From NCBI RefSeq assembly GCF_000526635.1, contig NZ_JAGL01000020.1:16978-80977 (forward strand): a stretch of 64,000 nt of DNA, read 5' to 3'. Of the stretch, positions 46,918 through 56,618 are shown piece after piece. The DNA is from Aminobacter sp. J41. GTDB taxonomy: Bacteria > Pseudomonadota > Alphaproteobacteria > Rhizobiales > Rhizobiaceae. The notes under the pieces are model-generated. The model searched no databases and was not told the DNA's origin. It was given only the letters and a program-made list of their open reading frames with translations. Each line of letters begins with the position of its first letter. Position 1 is the first letter of the stretch. Position numbers and translations under genes: made by a program.

Positions 46918-48069
46918 ATGAACAAGATAATCGGCCGCCTTGCGGCTGCGGCAATGCTCACGACCATGATGAGCGGCATGGCGCTGGCCGACATTACCAT
47001 TGGCGTGACGGTTTCGTCGACCGGTTCCGGTGCGGCGCTCGGCATTCCGCTCAAGAACTCGGTCGAGCTGTGGCCGAGCGAGATCGACGGCGAGAAGCTT
47101 AACGTGATCGTGCTGGATGACGCTGGTGATCCGTCCATCGCCACGACCAACGCACGCCGCTTCGCCAATGACGACAAGGTGGACGTCATTGTCGGCTCGG
47201 CGCTGACCCCGGGCTCGATCGCGATCTCGAATGTCGCCAACGAAGTCGGCATCCCACACCTCGCCTGCTCGCCGATTCCGCCTAATGTCGCGGCAACGAA
47301 GTACACCTTCGTCATGCCGCAGGACGCCGGCCTGATCGCTCGCAACCTGTTCAAGAAGATGCAGGCCGATGGCGTGAAGAAGGTCGGCTATATCGGCTTC
47401 TCCGACTCCTACGGTGACCTCTGGGTCAACCAGTTCAAGGCGATCGGCGCCGAGTACGGTCTCGAACTGATTGCGGAGGAGCGCTATGCGCGCCCGGACA
47501 CGTCGGTTTCGGGCCAGGTGCTCAAGCTGGTCGCGGCTCAGCCGGACGCGATCTTCGTCGGCGCATCGGGCACCGGTGCGGCGCTGCCGCAGCTGGCGCT
47601 GCGCGAGCGCGGCTTTGAAGGCACGATCTACCAGACGCACGGCGCGGTGACTTTCGACTTCCTGCGCATTGCTGGCGAGGCTGCCAAGAACACCGTGTTC
47701 GCCTCGGGTCCGGTAATGGTTGCTGAGCTGCAGGACGACTCCTCCGAAACCAAGGAAGAAGGCGTCGCCTATGTGACTGCCTATGAGGCCAAGTTCGGCG
47801 CGGGCACCCGCACTCAGTTCGGTGCACACGTCCATGACGCGATGGCTGTCCTCAAGCGCGCGATCCCGATCGCGAAGCAGAAGGCGCAGCCGGGCACCCA
47901 GGAGTTCCGTGATGCTCTGCGCGACGCGATCGAGAGCGGCGGCCCCTTCCCGGCCAGCCAGGGCGTGTTCGAGTTCAGCGCCGACAACCACTTCGGTCTC
48001 GACGACCGCGCAGTCGTGCTGCTCTCGGCCTCGCCGAAGAACGACGGCAGCTTCGATCTCATCAAATAA
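46918..48069 (+). CDS. ABC transporter substrate-binding protein (Peripla_BP_6)
   Basis: Periplasmic receptor of 383 residues with a signal peptide (LAAAAMLTTMMSGMALA, cleavage near residue 24). The mature start ITIGVTVSSTGSGAALGIPLKN is the family's first strand. FANDDKVDVIVGSALTPGSIAI and KKVGYIGFSDSYGDLWVNQFK are further landmarks. GGAGG lies before ATG 46918. It is convergent with the second liv operon and separated from it by one terminator, so the binding protein is expressed from its own promoter. It most likely serves that importer. The ligand is unknown. Confidence 0.87.
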   Translation: MNKIIGRLAAAAMLTTMMSGMALADITIGVTVSSTGSGAALGIPLKNSVELWPSEIDGEKLNVIVLDDAGDPSIATTNARRFANDDKVDVIVGSALTPGSIAISNVANEVGIPHLACSPIPPNVAATKYTFVMPQDAGLIARNLFKKMQADGVKKVGYIGFSDSYGDLWVNQFKAIGAEYGLELIAEERYARPDTSVSGQVLKLVAAQPDAIFVGASGTGAALPQLALRERGFEGTIYQTHGAVTFDFLRIAGEAAKNTVFASGPVMVAELQDDSSETKEEGVAYVTAYEAKFGAGTRTQFGAHVHDAMAVLKRAIPIAKQKAQPGTQEFRDALRDAIESGGPFPASQGVFEFSADNHFGLDDRAVVLLSASPKNDGSFDLIK

Positions 48070-48089
48070 TCAAAGCTGCGTTGATGCAG

Positions 48090-48118
48090 AAAGGCCCGGA
48101 TCACCCCGGGCCTTTTTT
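48090..48118 (+). terminator. Intrinsic terminator after the binding-protein gene
   Basis: AAAGGCCCGG (48090-48099) pairs with CCGGGCCTTT (48106-48115), and the T-run continues to 48118. It lies 21 bases past the stop and may also stop the convergent liv transcripts. Confidence 0.88.
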
Positions 48119-48154
48119 CATTTGGCATTATCCTGATGAAGGAACGAGGCGGGC

Positions 48155-48868
48155 TCAGTGCCCGCCGCCGAGATAGCTTTCGACCAGTTCCGGATCAGCA
48201 GCCATTTGGGCTGCCTTGCCCGAACGGCGTACCTCGCCCAGCTCGACGAGATAGGCTTCGTCGGAGATTTCGAGCGCCGCACGCGCGTTTTGCTCGACCA
48301 GCAGGATCGAAACACCCGTTGAGCGCAATTCCGAGACGATTCCGAGGATTTCAGCGACGATCTTCGGCGCAAGGCCAAGGCTCGGTTCATCGAGGAGCAG
48401 CAGCTTGGGCCGGCTCATCAGCGCGCGACCGAGCGCCAGCATCTGCCGCTCGCCTCCCGAAAGCGTGCCGGCAATCTGCGTGCGGCGTTCCTTGAGGCGG
48501 GGGAAGCGCTTGTAGACATCCTCCAGCGTTTCCCTGCGCTCGTCTGCCGTGCGCAGGAAGCCGCCGAGTGCAAGGTTGTCTTCAACGGACATTGTCGTGA
48601 ACAGCTCGCGCCGCTCGGGCACGAGGCACATGCCGGCTTGCACGCGTCCTTCCACCGAATGCGGCACCGGAGTGCCGCGATAGAGGATGGTGCCGCTGCT
48701 CGGGATCACGCCCATGGTGGCGTTGAGCAGTGTCGTCTTGCCGGCGCCATTGGCGCCGATAACGGAGACGATCGAGCCAGATGCCACTTCCAGCGAGATG
48801 CCGTGGACGACCTCGGCACGGCCGTAAGAAACGCGGATGTCCTTCAGCTGCAGGAGCGGGGCGGTCAT
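48155..48868 (-). CDS. livF: Branched-chain amino acid-type ABC transporter ATP-binding protein LivF (second system)
   Basis: ATPase of 237 residues. Walker [12 protein letters not shown], signature [16 protein letters not shown] and Walker [14 protein letters not shown] are intact. The [14 protein letters not shown] segment is typical of LivF rather than LivG. It overlaps the permease-ATPase fusion gene by four bases, completing a three-gene operon. Confidence 0.92.
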   Translation of the reverse strand: MTAPLLQLKDIRVSYGRAEVVHGISLEVASGSIVSVIGANGAGKTTLLNATMGVIPSSGTILYRGTPVPHSVEGRVQAGMCLVPERRELFTTMSVEDNLALGGFLRTADERRETLEDVYKRFPRLKERRTQIAGTLSGGERQMLALGRALMSRPKLLLLDEPSLGLAPKIVAEILGIVSELRSTGVSILLVEQNARAALEISDEAYLVELGEVRRSGKAAQMAADPELVESYLGGGH

Positions 48869-50640
48869 GCGACACCTCCGAGATAGGCTGCAATCACGGC
48901 GGGATCGTTTCGCACCTGATGCGGATCGCCCCTTGCGATCACGGTGCCGAAATCGAGCACGACCAGCCGGTCGACGAGTTCCATGACGAAGCTCATGTCG
49001 TGCTCGACGAGCAGGATCGCGACGCCTTCGGAGCGCAGCTTACGCAGCAGTTCGGCAAGCTGCTGCTTCTCGCCGTGGCGCAGGCCAGCAGCCGGTTCAT
49101 CGAGCAGCACCAGGTTTGGATCGAGGGCGAGAGCTCGTGCAATCTCGAGGATGCGCAGCTGACCGAGCGGAAGGTCGCCGGCAGGGCGGTCGCGCACCTC
49201 GGAAAGGCCGACGCGCTCAAGCTGACGGTCGGCTTCGGCGAGAAGCTTGGCCTCTTCGCCGCGCTCAAGATGCAGGAAGCTGCGCAGCACGCCTGCGCTG
49301 CCGCGCAGGTGTGCGCCAAGGGCCGCGTTCTCCAGCGCCGTCATGTCAGGGAAGATCTTGGCGTGCTGGAAGGTGCGGGCGATGCCCTGCCGCGCGACAT
49401 CGCCGGGGCGATGCACGCCTGCCGGACGGCCGCTGATGCGGATCTGGCCGGTGCTGAGGCTTGTAACCCCGGTGATGAGGTCGAAGGTCGTGCTCTTGCC
49501 AGCGCCGTTCGGGCCGATCAAGCCGATGATCTCGCCGGCTCCGATCTCGAAGCTGACGTCGTTGACGGCAACAAGCCCACCAAACTGCTTGCGCGCCTTT
49601 TCGAGCGTGACAAGCGGCGTGCCGGGCGCCGGCATGTCCCGCTTCGGCAGGCTTTCGGTACCGGGCTGTGCCTTCGGCTTCGGAGCACTCGCCGGCAAGA
49701 GGCGCAGCACGAAGGACCAGAGGCCGTCGCGGGCGAACTGCAACATCATCACCAGCAGGATGCCGAAGAACACCGCCTCGAAGTTGCCGCTGTGGCCGAC
49801 CAGCCAGGGCAGGTAGCGCTGAAGGAGTTCCTTGAGGGCAAGGACGATACCGGCGCCGAAGATCGCGCCCCAGATGTGCCCGGCGCCGCCGAGGACTGCC
49901 ATCAGCAGGTACTCGATGCCCATGTTGAGACCGAATGGGGTCGGGTTCACCGTGCGCTGCAGGTGGGCGTAGAGCCAGCCTGACAGCGAGGCGGCGATGG
50001 CTGCGAAGATGAAGACCGTAAGCTTTGCCCGCGCTGTGTTGACGCCGAAGGCTTCTGCTGCCGCCGAGCCGCCACGAAGAGCGCGGATGCCGCGTCCGAC
50101 GCGGGAGTCCAGCAGGTTGCGCGCGCCAAAAGCAAAGATCAGCACGAACGCCCAGATCACGTAGTACATCGACGTGGTGTCGAGGAAGCGATAGCCCGCG
50201 ATCTGCAGCGGCGGGATGCCGGTGATGCCATCGTAGCGGCCGAGGAAGTCGAGCTGCCCGAACAGGTAGTAGATGGCGATGCCCCATGCGATGGTGCCGA
50301 GCGGCAGGTAGTGGCCCGACAGTCGCATGGTGATGAGGCCGAGGGGCAGCGCGATCAGCGCGCCGACCGCGAGCGATACCGGCAGCGTCAGCCACGGCGA
50401 AAGTCCGTAGCTCGTCGTCAGCAGCGCCGTCGTATAGGCGCCGAAGCCGCAGAAGGCAGCCTGGCCGAACGAGGTGAGACCGCCGACGCCAGTGAGCAGG
50501 ACGAGGCCGATTGCCACCAGCGAGGCAAGGCCGACATTGTCCATCAGCGTGATGATGAATGGCGGCACGGGCAGCAGCGGAATTACCGCCAGCAGGACAA
50601 TCGCGACCAGCCCCGGGAGCGTGATGTTCAGACCCTTCAT
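48865..50640 (-). CDS. LivM-LivG fusion: ABC permease joined to ATP-binding domain
   Basis: A 591-residue single chain. Residues 1 to about 300 are a LivM permease with roughly eight helices and the hallmark [25 protein letters not shown]; the coupling loop is [24 protein letters not shown] linker rich in Pro/Ala/Lys leads to a LivG ATPase from about 345, with Walker [12 protein letters not shown], signature [17 protein letters not shown] and Walker [15 protein letters not shown] 50640 lies one base after the livH stop; ATGs at 50655 and 50649 are also in frame. The fusion ties one motor to one permease half. Confidence 0.9.
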   Translation of the reverse strand: MKGLNITLPGLVAIVLLAVIPLLPVPPFIITLMDNVGLASLVAIGLVLLTGVGGLTSFGQAAFCGFGAYTTALLTTSYGLSPWLTLPVSLAVGALIALPLGLITMRLSGHYLPLGTIAWGIAIYYLFGQLDFLGRYDGITGIPPLQIAGYRFLDTTSMYYVIWAFVLIFAFGARNLLDSRVGRGIRALRGGSAAAEAFGVNTARAKLTVFIFAAIAASLSGWLYAHLQRTVNPTPFGLNMGIEYLLMAVLGGAGHIWGAIFGAGIVLALKELLQRYLPWLVGHSGNFEAVFFGILLVMMLQFARDGLWSFVLRLLPASAPKPKAQPGTESLPKRDMPAPGTPLVTLEKARKQFGGLVAVNDVSFEIGAGEIIGLIGPNGAGKSTTFDLITGVTSLSTGQIRISGRPAGVHRPGDVARQGIARTFQHAKIFPDMTALENAALGAHLRGSAGVLRSFLHLERGEEAKLLAEADRQLERVGLSEVRDRPAGDLPLGQLRILEIARALALDPNLVLLDEPAAGLRHGEKQQLAELLRKLRSEGVAILLVEHDMSFVMELVDRLVVLDFGTVIARGDPHQVRNDPAVIAAYLGGVA

Positions 50641-50641
50641 G

Positions 50642-51676
50642 TCATTCATCCTCATGCGGATCGGTGGTCAGCGAGCGCCAGATCAGCACCGGAATGAGCA
50701 GCGAGAAAACGATGATCTCCTTGAAGTTGCTGGCGAAGAACGAGGCGAACGCCTCGACGAGCCCGACGCCGATCGCCGCCACCGCCGTGACCGGGAAGCT
50801 GGAAAGGCCGCCGATGATCGCTGCGACGAAACCCTTGAGGCCGATGAGGAAGCCGGTGTCGTAGTAGATCGTCGTGATCGGCGCGATCAGGACTCCTGAG
50901 ATGGCGCCGATGGTCGAGGCAAGGACGAAGGCCGTTCCGCCGGTGAGGTTCGTGCGCACGCCGACGAGACGGGCACCGAGCCGGTTTACGGCAGTGGCGC
51001 GCAGCGCTTTGCCGAGGATGGTGCGCTCGAAGAAGATGTAGAGTCCGACCATCGCCGCGATCGTCGCGCCATAGATCCAGAGACTCTGCGCCGGGATTGG
51101 AAGGAAGCCGAGGGAGAAGCTGCCACGCATCAGAGGCTGGGCGCGCAGGCCCTCAGCGCCGAAGGCGAACAGGCCAAGGCCCATCATGGCAAGGTGCACG
51201 CCGACCGAGGTGATCAGGAGCACGAGCACTGACGCGTTCGCCAGCGGCCGGAAGGCAACGCGGTAAATGTAGAGCCCCATCGGCGCGATGATCAGGATCG
51301 CAAGCAGCGCGCGCACAATCGGCCCCGGCTGCATCGGCAGCACCGTGACCACAAGTCCGTAAACGATGGCGGGAAGCACGAGGTTCACCAGCGCGCTGGT
51401 GATGAGGTGCTGCGGTCGGAAGCTTTGCCGGAATGAGGCAAGGTCGAAGACAAACGCGGCAATGCCGAGCCCCATCAGCAGCGGCAACGTCCCGGGGATC
51501 CGGCCGACGTCAAGCACGGCCAAAGTCAGCGCCCCGTAGGCGACGAACTCCCCTTGCGGAATGAAGATGACGCGCGTCACTGCAAATACGAGGACGAGCG
51601 AGAGCCCCAGCAGCGCATAGATCGCACCACTGGTCACGCCATCCTGTATCAGGAACGCGAGGATTGTACTGTCCAC
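50642..51676 (-). CDS. livH: Branched-chain amino acid-type ABC transporter permease LivH (second system)
   Basis: Permease of 344 residues. The first helix [22 protein letters not shown] and [16 protein letters not shown] are LivH-like; the coupling loop is [24 protein letters not shown] 51676 is chosen because AGGGGAGG lies seven bases upstream, replacing the longer ATG frame from 51709. At 344 residues it is longer than usual (about 290), with an extra segment around 75-130 that could add membrane helices. Confidence 0.85.
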   Translation of the reverse strand: MDSTILAFLIQDGVTSGAIYALLGLSLVLVFAVTRVIFIPQGEFVAYGALTLAVLDVGRIPGTLPLLMGLGIAAFVFDLASFRQSFRPQHLITSALVNLVLPAIVYGLVVTVLPMQPGPIVRALLAILIIAPMGLYIYRVAFRPLANASVLVLLITSVGVHLAMMGLGLFAFGAEGLRAQPLMRGSFSLGFLPIPAQSLWIYGATIAAMVGLYIFFERTILGKALRATAVNRLGARLVGVRTNLTGGTAFVLASTIGAISGVLIAPITTIYYDTGFLIGLKGFVAAIIGGLSSFPVTAVAAIGVGLVEAFASFFASNFKEIIVFSLLIPVLIWRSLTTDPHEDE

Positions 51677-51833
51677 GCTGTGCCTCCCCTTGGCCGGTCC
51701 ATCCCCCACCGGCGGAATTGTAACGTTTTATAACAATCTTGATTTGCCCTGCCAATGCAAGGCAGAATTTCCAGAAGTTTGCTGCCACCTTCCACAATTC
51801 ACGTTTGTGGCTCTGGCAATCGAATGCCGTCGG

Positions 51834-53444
51834 TTATGCAGCACGATAGTCTTCCCGGATCATGTCGGCCGCCTTTTCGGCTATCATTACCACGGGTGAT
51901 GCGGTGTTGCCCGAAGTTATCTTCGGCATGATCGAGGCATCGACGATGCGCAACCCGCCAAGTCCGCGCAGCCTGAGGCGCGGATCCACGACCGCCTCGT
52001 TATCTACGCCCATCCGGCAGGTGCCGACCGGGTGGAAGATGGTGGTTGCGATGTTGCCGATTACCTGCAGCAGTTCGTCATCCCTGTCGACGGACAGTCC
52101 CGGCAGCACTTCTTCGGGATTGAAACGCGCGAGCGCCTTCGCCGTCATGATGCGCCGCGCCTGTCGGACCGATGCAAGCGCTACGTCCTTGTCGCGCTGG
52201 GCAGACAGGTAGTTCAGTTTGATTAGCGGCTGTTCGGCCGGCGCCGCAGTCTGCGCATGAACGCTGCCACGGCTTTCTGGCCGCAGGTTGCACACCGACA
52301 CGGTGATCGCAGGATAGCGATGCAGCGGATCGCCGAGCCGGTCCGTCGAGAGCGGCTGAACGTGATATTCGAGATCGGGCGTTTCGAGCGCCGGATCGGA
52401 CTTGGTGAACATGCCGAACTGGCTAGGGGCCATCGACATCGGGCCGGCGCGCATCAACGCATAGTGCAAGCCGATGCGTGCCTTCCCAAGTGGGCTGTTG
52501 AACAGCGTGTTGAGGGTCAGCGTGCCGTTGACCTTGTACACGGTGCGGATCTGCAGATGGTCCTGCAGGTTTTCGCCGACCTCCGGGCTTTCGTGGACAA
52601 CCTCGACGCCGATTGACTGGATGACGTCCGGGCGGCCAATGCCCGACAGCTCCAGCAGCTTCGGCGAGTTGATCGCGCCTGCACAGAGGATGACTTCTGC
52701 ATTCGCCCTCGCCTCATTGATCGTATCGCCGACGCGAAAGCGCACGCCAAATACACGCCGGCCGTCGAGCAGCAGTCGCTCGGTCAGTGCATTGGTGATG
52801 AGCCGCAGGTTCGGACGCTTCAACGCCGGACGGAGGAAGCCCTTGGCAGTGTTCCAGCGGATGCCCTTGTTCTGGTTGACCTCGAAGAAGCCGGAGCCTT
52901 CGTTGTTGCCGTCGTTGAAATCGGAGCGCGGCATGATGCCGAACTCCTTCGCACCTTCCTGCACGGCTTCCAGAATGTCCCAGCGCAGGCGCTGCTTGGT
53001 CACCTTCCACTCACCACCTGTGCCGTGGAATTGGTTCTTGCCGGCATGGTGGTCTTCGGAGCGGATGAAATAGGGAAGAACGTCATCCCAGCCCCAGCCG
53101 ACATTTCCCATCTGGCGCCAGCCGTCATAGTCCGCCGCCTGACCGCGCATGTAGATCATGCCGTTGACGGAGGAGCAGCCGCCGAGGACCTTGCCGCGCG
53201 GATAGACCAGCGACCGGCCGTTGAGGCCGGGCTCAGACGCCGTCTTCATCAGCCAGTCAGTGCGCGGGTTCCCGATGCAGTAGAGATAGCCAACCGGGAT
53301 ATGAACCCAGTGGTAGTTGTCGGATCCTCCGGCCTCGAGCAGGAGAACCCGGGTGCGCCCGTCGGCCGTCAGCCGGTTCGCGAGCACGCATCCTGCCGTG
53401 CCCGCGCCAACGATGATGAAGTCGTAGCTCTCCTCCGCCGACAT
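51834..53444 (-). CDS. GMC-family oxidoreductase (choline dehydrogenase-like)
   Basis: FAD-dependent alcohol or amino-alcohol dehydrogenase of 536 residues. The dinucleotide fold is at the start (FIIVGAGTAGCVLANRL). GMC signature 1 is RGKVLGGCSSVNGMIYMRG and signature 2 GAINSPKLLELSGIG. The catalytic histidine lies in IFHPVGTCRMG. Choline dehydrogenase is the nearest well-known relative, but the family has many substrates. It is 157 bases upstream of livH on the same strand, so the importer may deliver its substrate. Confidence 0.88.
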   Translation of the reverse strand: MSAEESYDFIIVGAGTAGCVLANRLTADGRTRVLLLEAGGSDNYHWVHIPVGYLYCIGNPRTDWLMKTASEPGLNGRSLVYPRGKVLGGCSSVNGMIYMRGQAADYDGWRQMGNVGWGWDDVLPYFIRSEDHHAGKNQFHGTGGEWKVTKQRLRWDILEAVQEGAKEFGIMPRSDFNDGNNEGSGFFEVNQNKGIRWNTAKGFLRPALKRPNLRLITNALTERLLLDGRRVFGVRFRVGDTINEARANAEVILCAGAINSPKLLELSGIGRPDVIQSIGVEVVHESPEVGENLQDHLQIRTVYKVNGTLTLNTLFNSPLGKARIGLHYALMRAGPMSMAPSQFGMFTKSDPALETPDLEYHVQPLSTDRLGDPLHRYPAITVSVCNLRPESRGSVHAQTAAPAEQPLIKLNYLSAQRDKDVALASVRQARRIMTAKALARFNPEEVLPGLSVDRDDELLQVIGNIATTIFHPVGTCRMGVDNEAVVDPRLRLRGLGGLRIVDASIMPKITSGNTASPVVMIAEKAADMIREDYRAA

Positions 53445-53640
53445 GCCTTCCTCCCAAGCTTGTCAGCTCAAAGGCTGACCGGTTCCGCACCATTGTCAAC
53501 CGGGGAGGAATAGCTTTCCGGCCTCGCCAGCCAATTGAGCAGTGAGACACTTCCAATTCCGCTCGTCGCTGGTAGAAGACGTCAAACCGCCACAAGATTT
53601 ATATTTCTGCTGCGCGCTTGCGCAGGAACGCCGGTACCGA

Positions 53641-54795
53641 ATGCGTCGCTTCCCGAGCCTTTCCGCCCGACAGTATCTGAAGGCCCTTGGGCCGGGTGCA
53701 GCCGTGCCGTTGCGCGAAGGTGTTCGTGCAGGGATTGGCGCGCTGATCGGCATTGCGGCGACCGTGGGGCTCGCGATGCTGCTCTCCGGCGACATGTGGC
53801 TCGGCGTCTACCTGGTCGCGCCGTTTGGCTCGAGTTCGGTGCTCCTGTTTGCTGCGCCGAACAGCCCGCTGGCCCAGCCCTGGCCGGCGATCCTCGGTAA
53901 TACCGTCTCGGCGCTGACGGCGATTGCCGTTTGTCATCTGGTACCGGAGCACGCTTTGAGCGTGCCGCTGGCGGTTGCTGCCGCGATCGTGACGATGGCG
54001 ATCTGCCGCGCGACTCATCCGCCCGGCGGTGCCGTGGCAATGATGGTAGCAATCGGCGCTGAGAAGATCCTGCCGCTCGGCTTCGGCTATGCATTCGTGC
54101 CCGTCGCACTAGGCACGCTCGTTCTCGTTTGCATTGCGGCGATCTATGCGCCGCTGACCGGCCGCCGCTATCCGCTTCGCCAGTTCAACGAGGCAAACAA
54201 GGTCGGCACACATGATCCAGCACCACAAGCGCGGCTGGGTCTCAGTGAAGAGGAGCTTGCCGAAATTCTCGCCCGCTACCGGCAGTCGTTGAATCTCGGC
54301 GTCGAGGATCTTGCGCGGCTGGTTGCGGCCGCCGAGATGAAGGCCGCAAGCCACCGGATCAAGCCGCAGCGCGCGGCCGACATCATGTCGCGTGACCTCG
54401 TGACGGTGAGCCCGGATACCTCGCTGCAAAAGATCGCCGAAATCTTCATGGAACGCGGGTTCACATCCCTGCCGGTGGTAGAGAACGGGCACTACCGCGG
54501 CGTGATCTTCCAGCTCGACCTGATCGAGGGAGCGATGGGCAGGAAGGTGCAGACCAATGGCAAGTCGGGGTTCTTGCCGGCCTGGGCGCAGCGCAAGCGC
54601 GCCGTGTGTGCCGCAGAAATAATGAAGACGCCGCGCCCGGTGCATGCCGACGCGCCGGTTGCAGCCCTGCTACCGCTGCTTGCTGGTGATCGCGACGATG
54701 CGGTTCCGGTACTAGATGGCGAGCAGATCGTCGGTATCGTCACGCAGACTGACCTGATCTCAGCGCTCGCGCGCCAGGGTCTGCAGGCGGCCTGA
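53641..54795 (+). CDS. HPP-family membrane protein with tandem CBS domains
   Basis: A 384-residue inner-membrane protein. The N-terminal HPP domain has four helices and the family motif CRATHPPGGAVAMMVAIG, after which the family is named. Residues about 245-384 carry two CBS modules (DIMSRDLVTVSPDTSLQKIAEIFMERG and EIMKTPRPVHADAPVAALLPLL), which usually bind adenine nucleotides. HPP proteins have been linked to nitrite transport in chloroplasts; a role here is not shown. ATG 53641 is used; an earlier frame from 53542 has no family support. Confidence 0.85.
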   Translation: MRRFPSLSARQYLKALGPGAAVPLREGVRAGIGALIGIAATVGLAMLLSGDMWLGVYLVAPFGSSSVLLFAAPNSPLAQPWPAILGNTVSALTAIAVCHLVPEHALSVPLAVAAAIVTMAICRATHPPGGAVAMMVAIGAEKILPLGFGYAFVPVALGTLVLVCIAAIYAPLTGRRYPLRQFNEANKVGTHDPAPQARLGLSEEELAEILARYRQSLNLGVEDLARLVAAAEMKAASHRIKPQRAADIMSRDLVTVSPDTSLQKIAEIFMERGFTSLPVVENGHYRGVIFQLDLIEGAMGRKVQTNGKSGFLPAWAQRKRAVCAAEIMKTPRPVHADAPVAALLPLLAGDRDDAVPVLDGEQIVGIVTQTDLISALARQGLQAA

Positions 54796-54800
54796 CGGGT

Positions 54801-54974
54801 CTAGCCCTCGGCCTTCATGGTGCGTGCTACCTCAATTAGCTTCTCGCGATCCGTACCGTATTTCGCGACGAGATCTTTCGCCTGCAGCGGCGATAAATCT
54901 GAGTTCTCGACGAGATAGCGAACCAGTTCTTCGTTCGCGGTGTGCGGATGCATCCACTCGTTGTTGTCGTTCAT
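54801..54974 (-). CDS. DUF3606-like small protein
   Basis: A 57-residue helical protein. NEELVRYLVENSDLSPLQAK followed by DLVAKYGTDREKLIEVARTM resembles the DUF3606 family of small proteins. AAAGGAGC lies just before ATG 54974; a 138-residue longer frame is spurious. It is convergent with the HPP gene, five bases apart. Such proteins are often general-stress genes in rhizobia, which would fit its neighbours, but I see no clear stress promoter here. Confidence 0.65.
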   Translation of the reverse strand: MNDNNEWMHPHTANEELVRYLVENSDLSPLQAKDLVAKYGTDREKLIEVARTMKAEG

Positions 54975-55029
54975 GGCGTGCTCCTTTGACCGACAACCCC
55001 TAAGGGGGATGGCAGCTCCCCTTCGTTGG

Positions 55030-55182
55030 CTAGTTGGGAATATTGACCGGCACAGCAACGATCGTCTTGCCGGTGTCGTCGGACATGCCGACGTGGAAGA
55101 TGCCGACAATGCTCGCTGCAATGAGGGCGATGACGGCGAGCGTGCCAATGCCTTTGCCAAGGCGTGAGTTTTCTTTCTCCAT
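55030..55182 (-). CDS. Single-helix membrane peptide of unknown function
   Basis: A 50-residue product: charged start (EKENSRLGKG), one hydrophobic helix (IGTLAVIALIAASIVGIFHV), then a polar tail (GMSDDTGKTIVAVPVNIPN) expected on the periplasmic side. GAGAAGG precedes ATG 55182 by ten bases. It sits between the DUF3606-like and fasciclin genes on the same strand. No family recognised. Confidence 0.55.
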   Translation of the reverse strand: MEKENSRLGKGIGTLAVIALIAASIVGIFHVGMSDDTGKTIVAVPVNIPN

Positions 55183-55301
55183 GGCCGGGTAACCTTCTCG
55201 TCCGCAGGTTGTTCCAAGCCCTTCGTTAGCTGGTCGCAGAAGGAAGGAGGCAGCCGCGGCCCCCTCCCCTCTTCTCGCCTCTCCTCCCCTCCCCTACTGG
55301 A

Positions 55302-55787
55302 TCAGCCTTCCGGCGGGAGGATGACCGTGTCGATGACGTGGATGACGCCGTTGCTGGCGGCGATGTCCGTCGCCGTCACATTGGCATCGTTCACCTTGAC
55401 GCTGTTGCCTTCGACCTCAATGTCGACCGACTTGCCGTTGACGGTCTTGGCTTCGTCGAGGCCGACGACGTCAGATGCCATCACTTTGCCTGAAACGACG
55501 TGATAGGTGAGGATCGCTGCCAACTTGTCCTTGTTCTCGGGCTTCAGCAGATCCTCGACAGTTCCGGCAGGGAGCTTGGCAAAAGCAGCGTCGGTCGGCG
55601 CGAAAACGGTGAAAGGCCCCTCCTCTTTCAGGGTTTCCACGAGGCCTGCGGCATCCAGCGCCGCGGCGAGCGTCTTGAAGTCGCCAGCTGCGACAGCGGT
55701 GTCGACGATGTCCTTGTCCTGCGCTTGGGCAGGAAGGACGTAGGCCAGGCCGATAAGGGCGGCGGCGATTGGGGACTTCATGTTCAT
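55302..55787 (-). CDS. Fasciclin (FAS1) domain-containing secreted protein
   Basis: A 161-residue exported protein. The signal peptide is [20 protein letters not shown]. The rest is one FAS1 domain with both hallmark blocks: [21 protein letters not shown] (H1) and [16 protein letters not shown] (H2), plus the [16 protein letters not shown] motif. FAS1 proteins act in adhesion or surface interaction, and MPT70-like ones are secreted. AAAGGAGC lies close upstream of ATG 55787. A 40-base C/T-rich tract follows the stop. Confidence 0.9.
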   Translation of the reverse strand: MNMKSPIAAALIGLAYVLPAQAQDKDIVDTAVAAGDFKTLAAALDAAGLVETLKEEGPFTVFAPTDAAFAKLPAGTVEDLLKPENKDKLAAILTYHVVSGKVMASDVVGLDEAKTVNGKSVDIEVEGNSVKVNDANVTATDIAASNGVIHVIDTVILPPEG

Positions 55788-55942
55788 GTCAGTGCTCCTT
55801 TGCTGATGGGGCGCTCCCGAGGTCTTTCATCTGGAGCAAAAAGATTTTCGCTCAATTCACGTTGTCGTGACATTCGAGAGGTTTCTCTTGAGAAGAAAAG
55901 ACGCTTTCCTACATTGTCGCTGAGCGAAAGGAGATTTGTTGC

Positions 55943-56521
55943 GTGCTTTCCGAGACCCTGACATCAGAGCTTGAACGCTACCGGATCGGCCCCCGCATCC
56001 GCACGCTTAGACTCAAGAAGAAGATGGGGCTCGTGCAGCTCGGCGAGCACACCGGAATGTCGCCGGCGATGTTGTCGAAGATCGAGCGCGGTCAGCTTTT
56101 TCCAACGCTACCGACACTGACGCGCATCGCGCTGGTTTTCGGCGTCGAGCTCAATCACTTCTTCAGCCGCAGCGGCCCGCGCGTGGCAGTGACACGGCAT
56201 TCCGAACGGCTGAAGCTGCCGATCCCTGCGAACGCGCCTGATCCCAGCTATCTGTTTGAGAGCCTCAACTTCCCCCTCACCGATCGCAAGATGGAAGCGT
56301 TCGTCGCTGAATTTCCGGTCGGTGCTCCTGAAACCGATCCGCACCAGCACGGTTCGGAAGAAATCCTCTATGTGATCGCTGGAACGATCGCGGTTACCGT
56401 AGATGGCGAGGAGCACGAGTTGGAGGCGGGCGACTCCATCTCGTTCGATTCCTCCATGCCCCATTGGTACCGTCGCATAGGCGATGGTCCATGCACCGCA
56501 CTCGTCGTTACTGTAGCCTGA
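55943..56521 (+). CDS. XRE-family regulator with C-terminal cupin domain
   Basis: A 192-residue regulator. Residues 14-70 are an XRE helix-turn-helix (RIRTLRLKKKMGLVQLGEHT, then SPAMLSKIERGQLFPTLPTLTRIA). The C-terminal cupin barrel has HQHGSEEILYVIAGTIAVTV and a second motif ending PHWYRRIGDG. Relatives control polyamine, amino-acid or stress genes in response to small ligands. GTG 55943 has AGGAGA upstream. It is divergent from the fasciclin gene, 155 bases away. Confidence 0.87.
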   Translation: MLSETLTSELERYRIGPRIRTLRLKKKMGLVQLGEHTGMSPAMLSKIERGQLFPTLPTLTRIALVFGVELNHFFSRSGPRVAVTRHSERLKLPIPANAPDPSYLFESLNFPLTDRKMEAFVAEFPVGAPETDPHQHGSEEILYVIAGTIAVTVDGEEHELEAGDSISFDSSMPHWYRRIGDGPCTALVVTVA

Positions 56522-56564
56522 GCGGCATCCACTTCTTCATCTTATTCTCCCGGCCACGAACTGC

Positions 56565-56589
56565 GGAACAACTCCGCCGTCTCCCTGTT
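56565..56589 (+). promoter_or_regulatory. EcfG (general stress) promoter candidate
   Basis: GGAAC (56565-56569), a 17-base spacer and GTT (56587-56589) fit the GGAAC-N16/17-GTT pattern of EcfG sigma factors in Alphaproteobacteria. A transcript would start near 56598, leaving about 20 bases that include the ribosome binding site before the PNPOx-like gene. Confidence 0.5.
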
Positions 56590-56618
56590 CGTGTTTGGGG
56601 GCGCGAAAGGACGACAAG

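Noticed and set aside
55191..55215. GGAAC-N17-GTT match upstream of the 50-residue membrane peptide
   Set aside because: The transcript would start about two bases before the ATG and exclude the ribosome binding site, so it is unlikely to be that gene's promoter.
55259..55297. C/T-rich tract after the fasciclin gene
   Set aside because: No repeat unit or hairpin; it looks like compositional bias.
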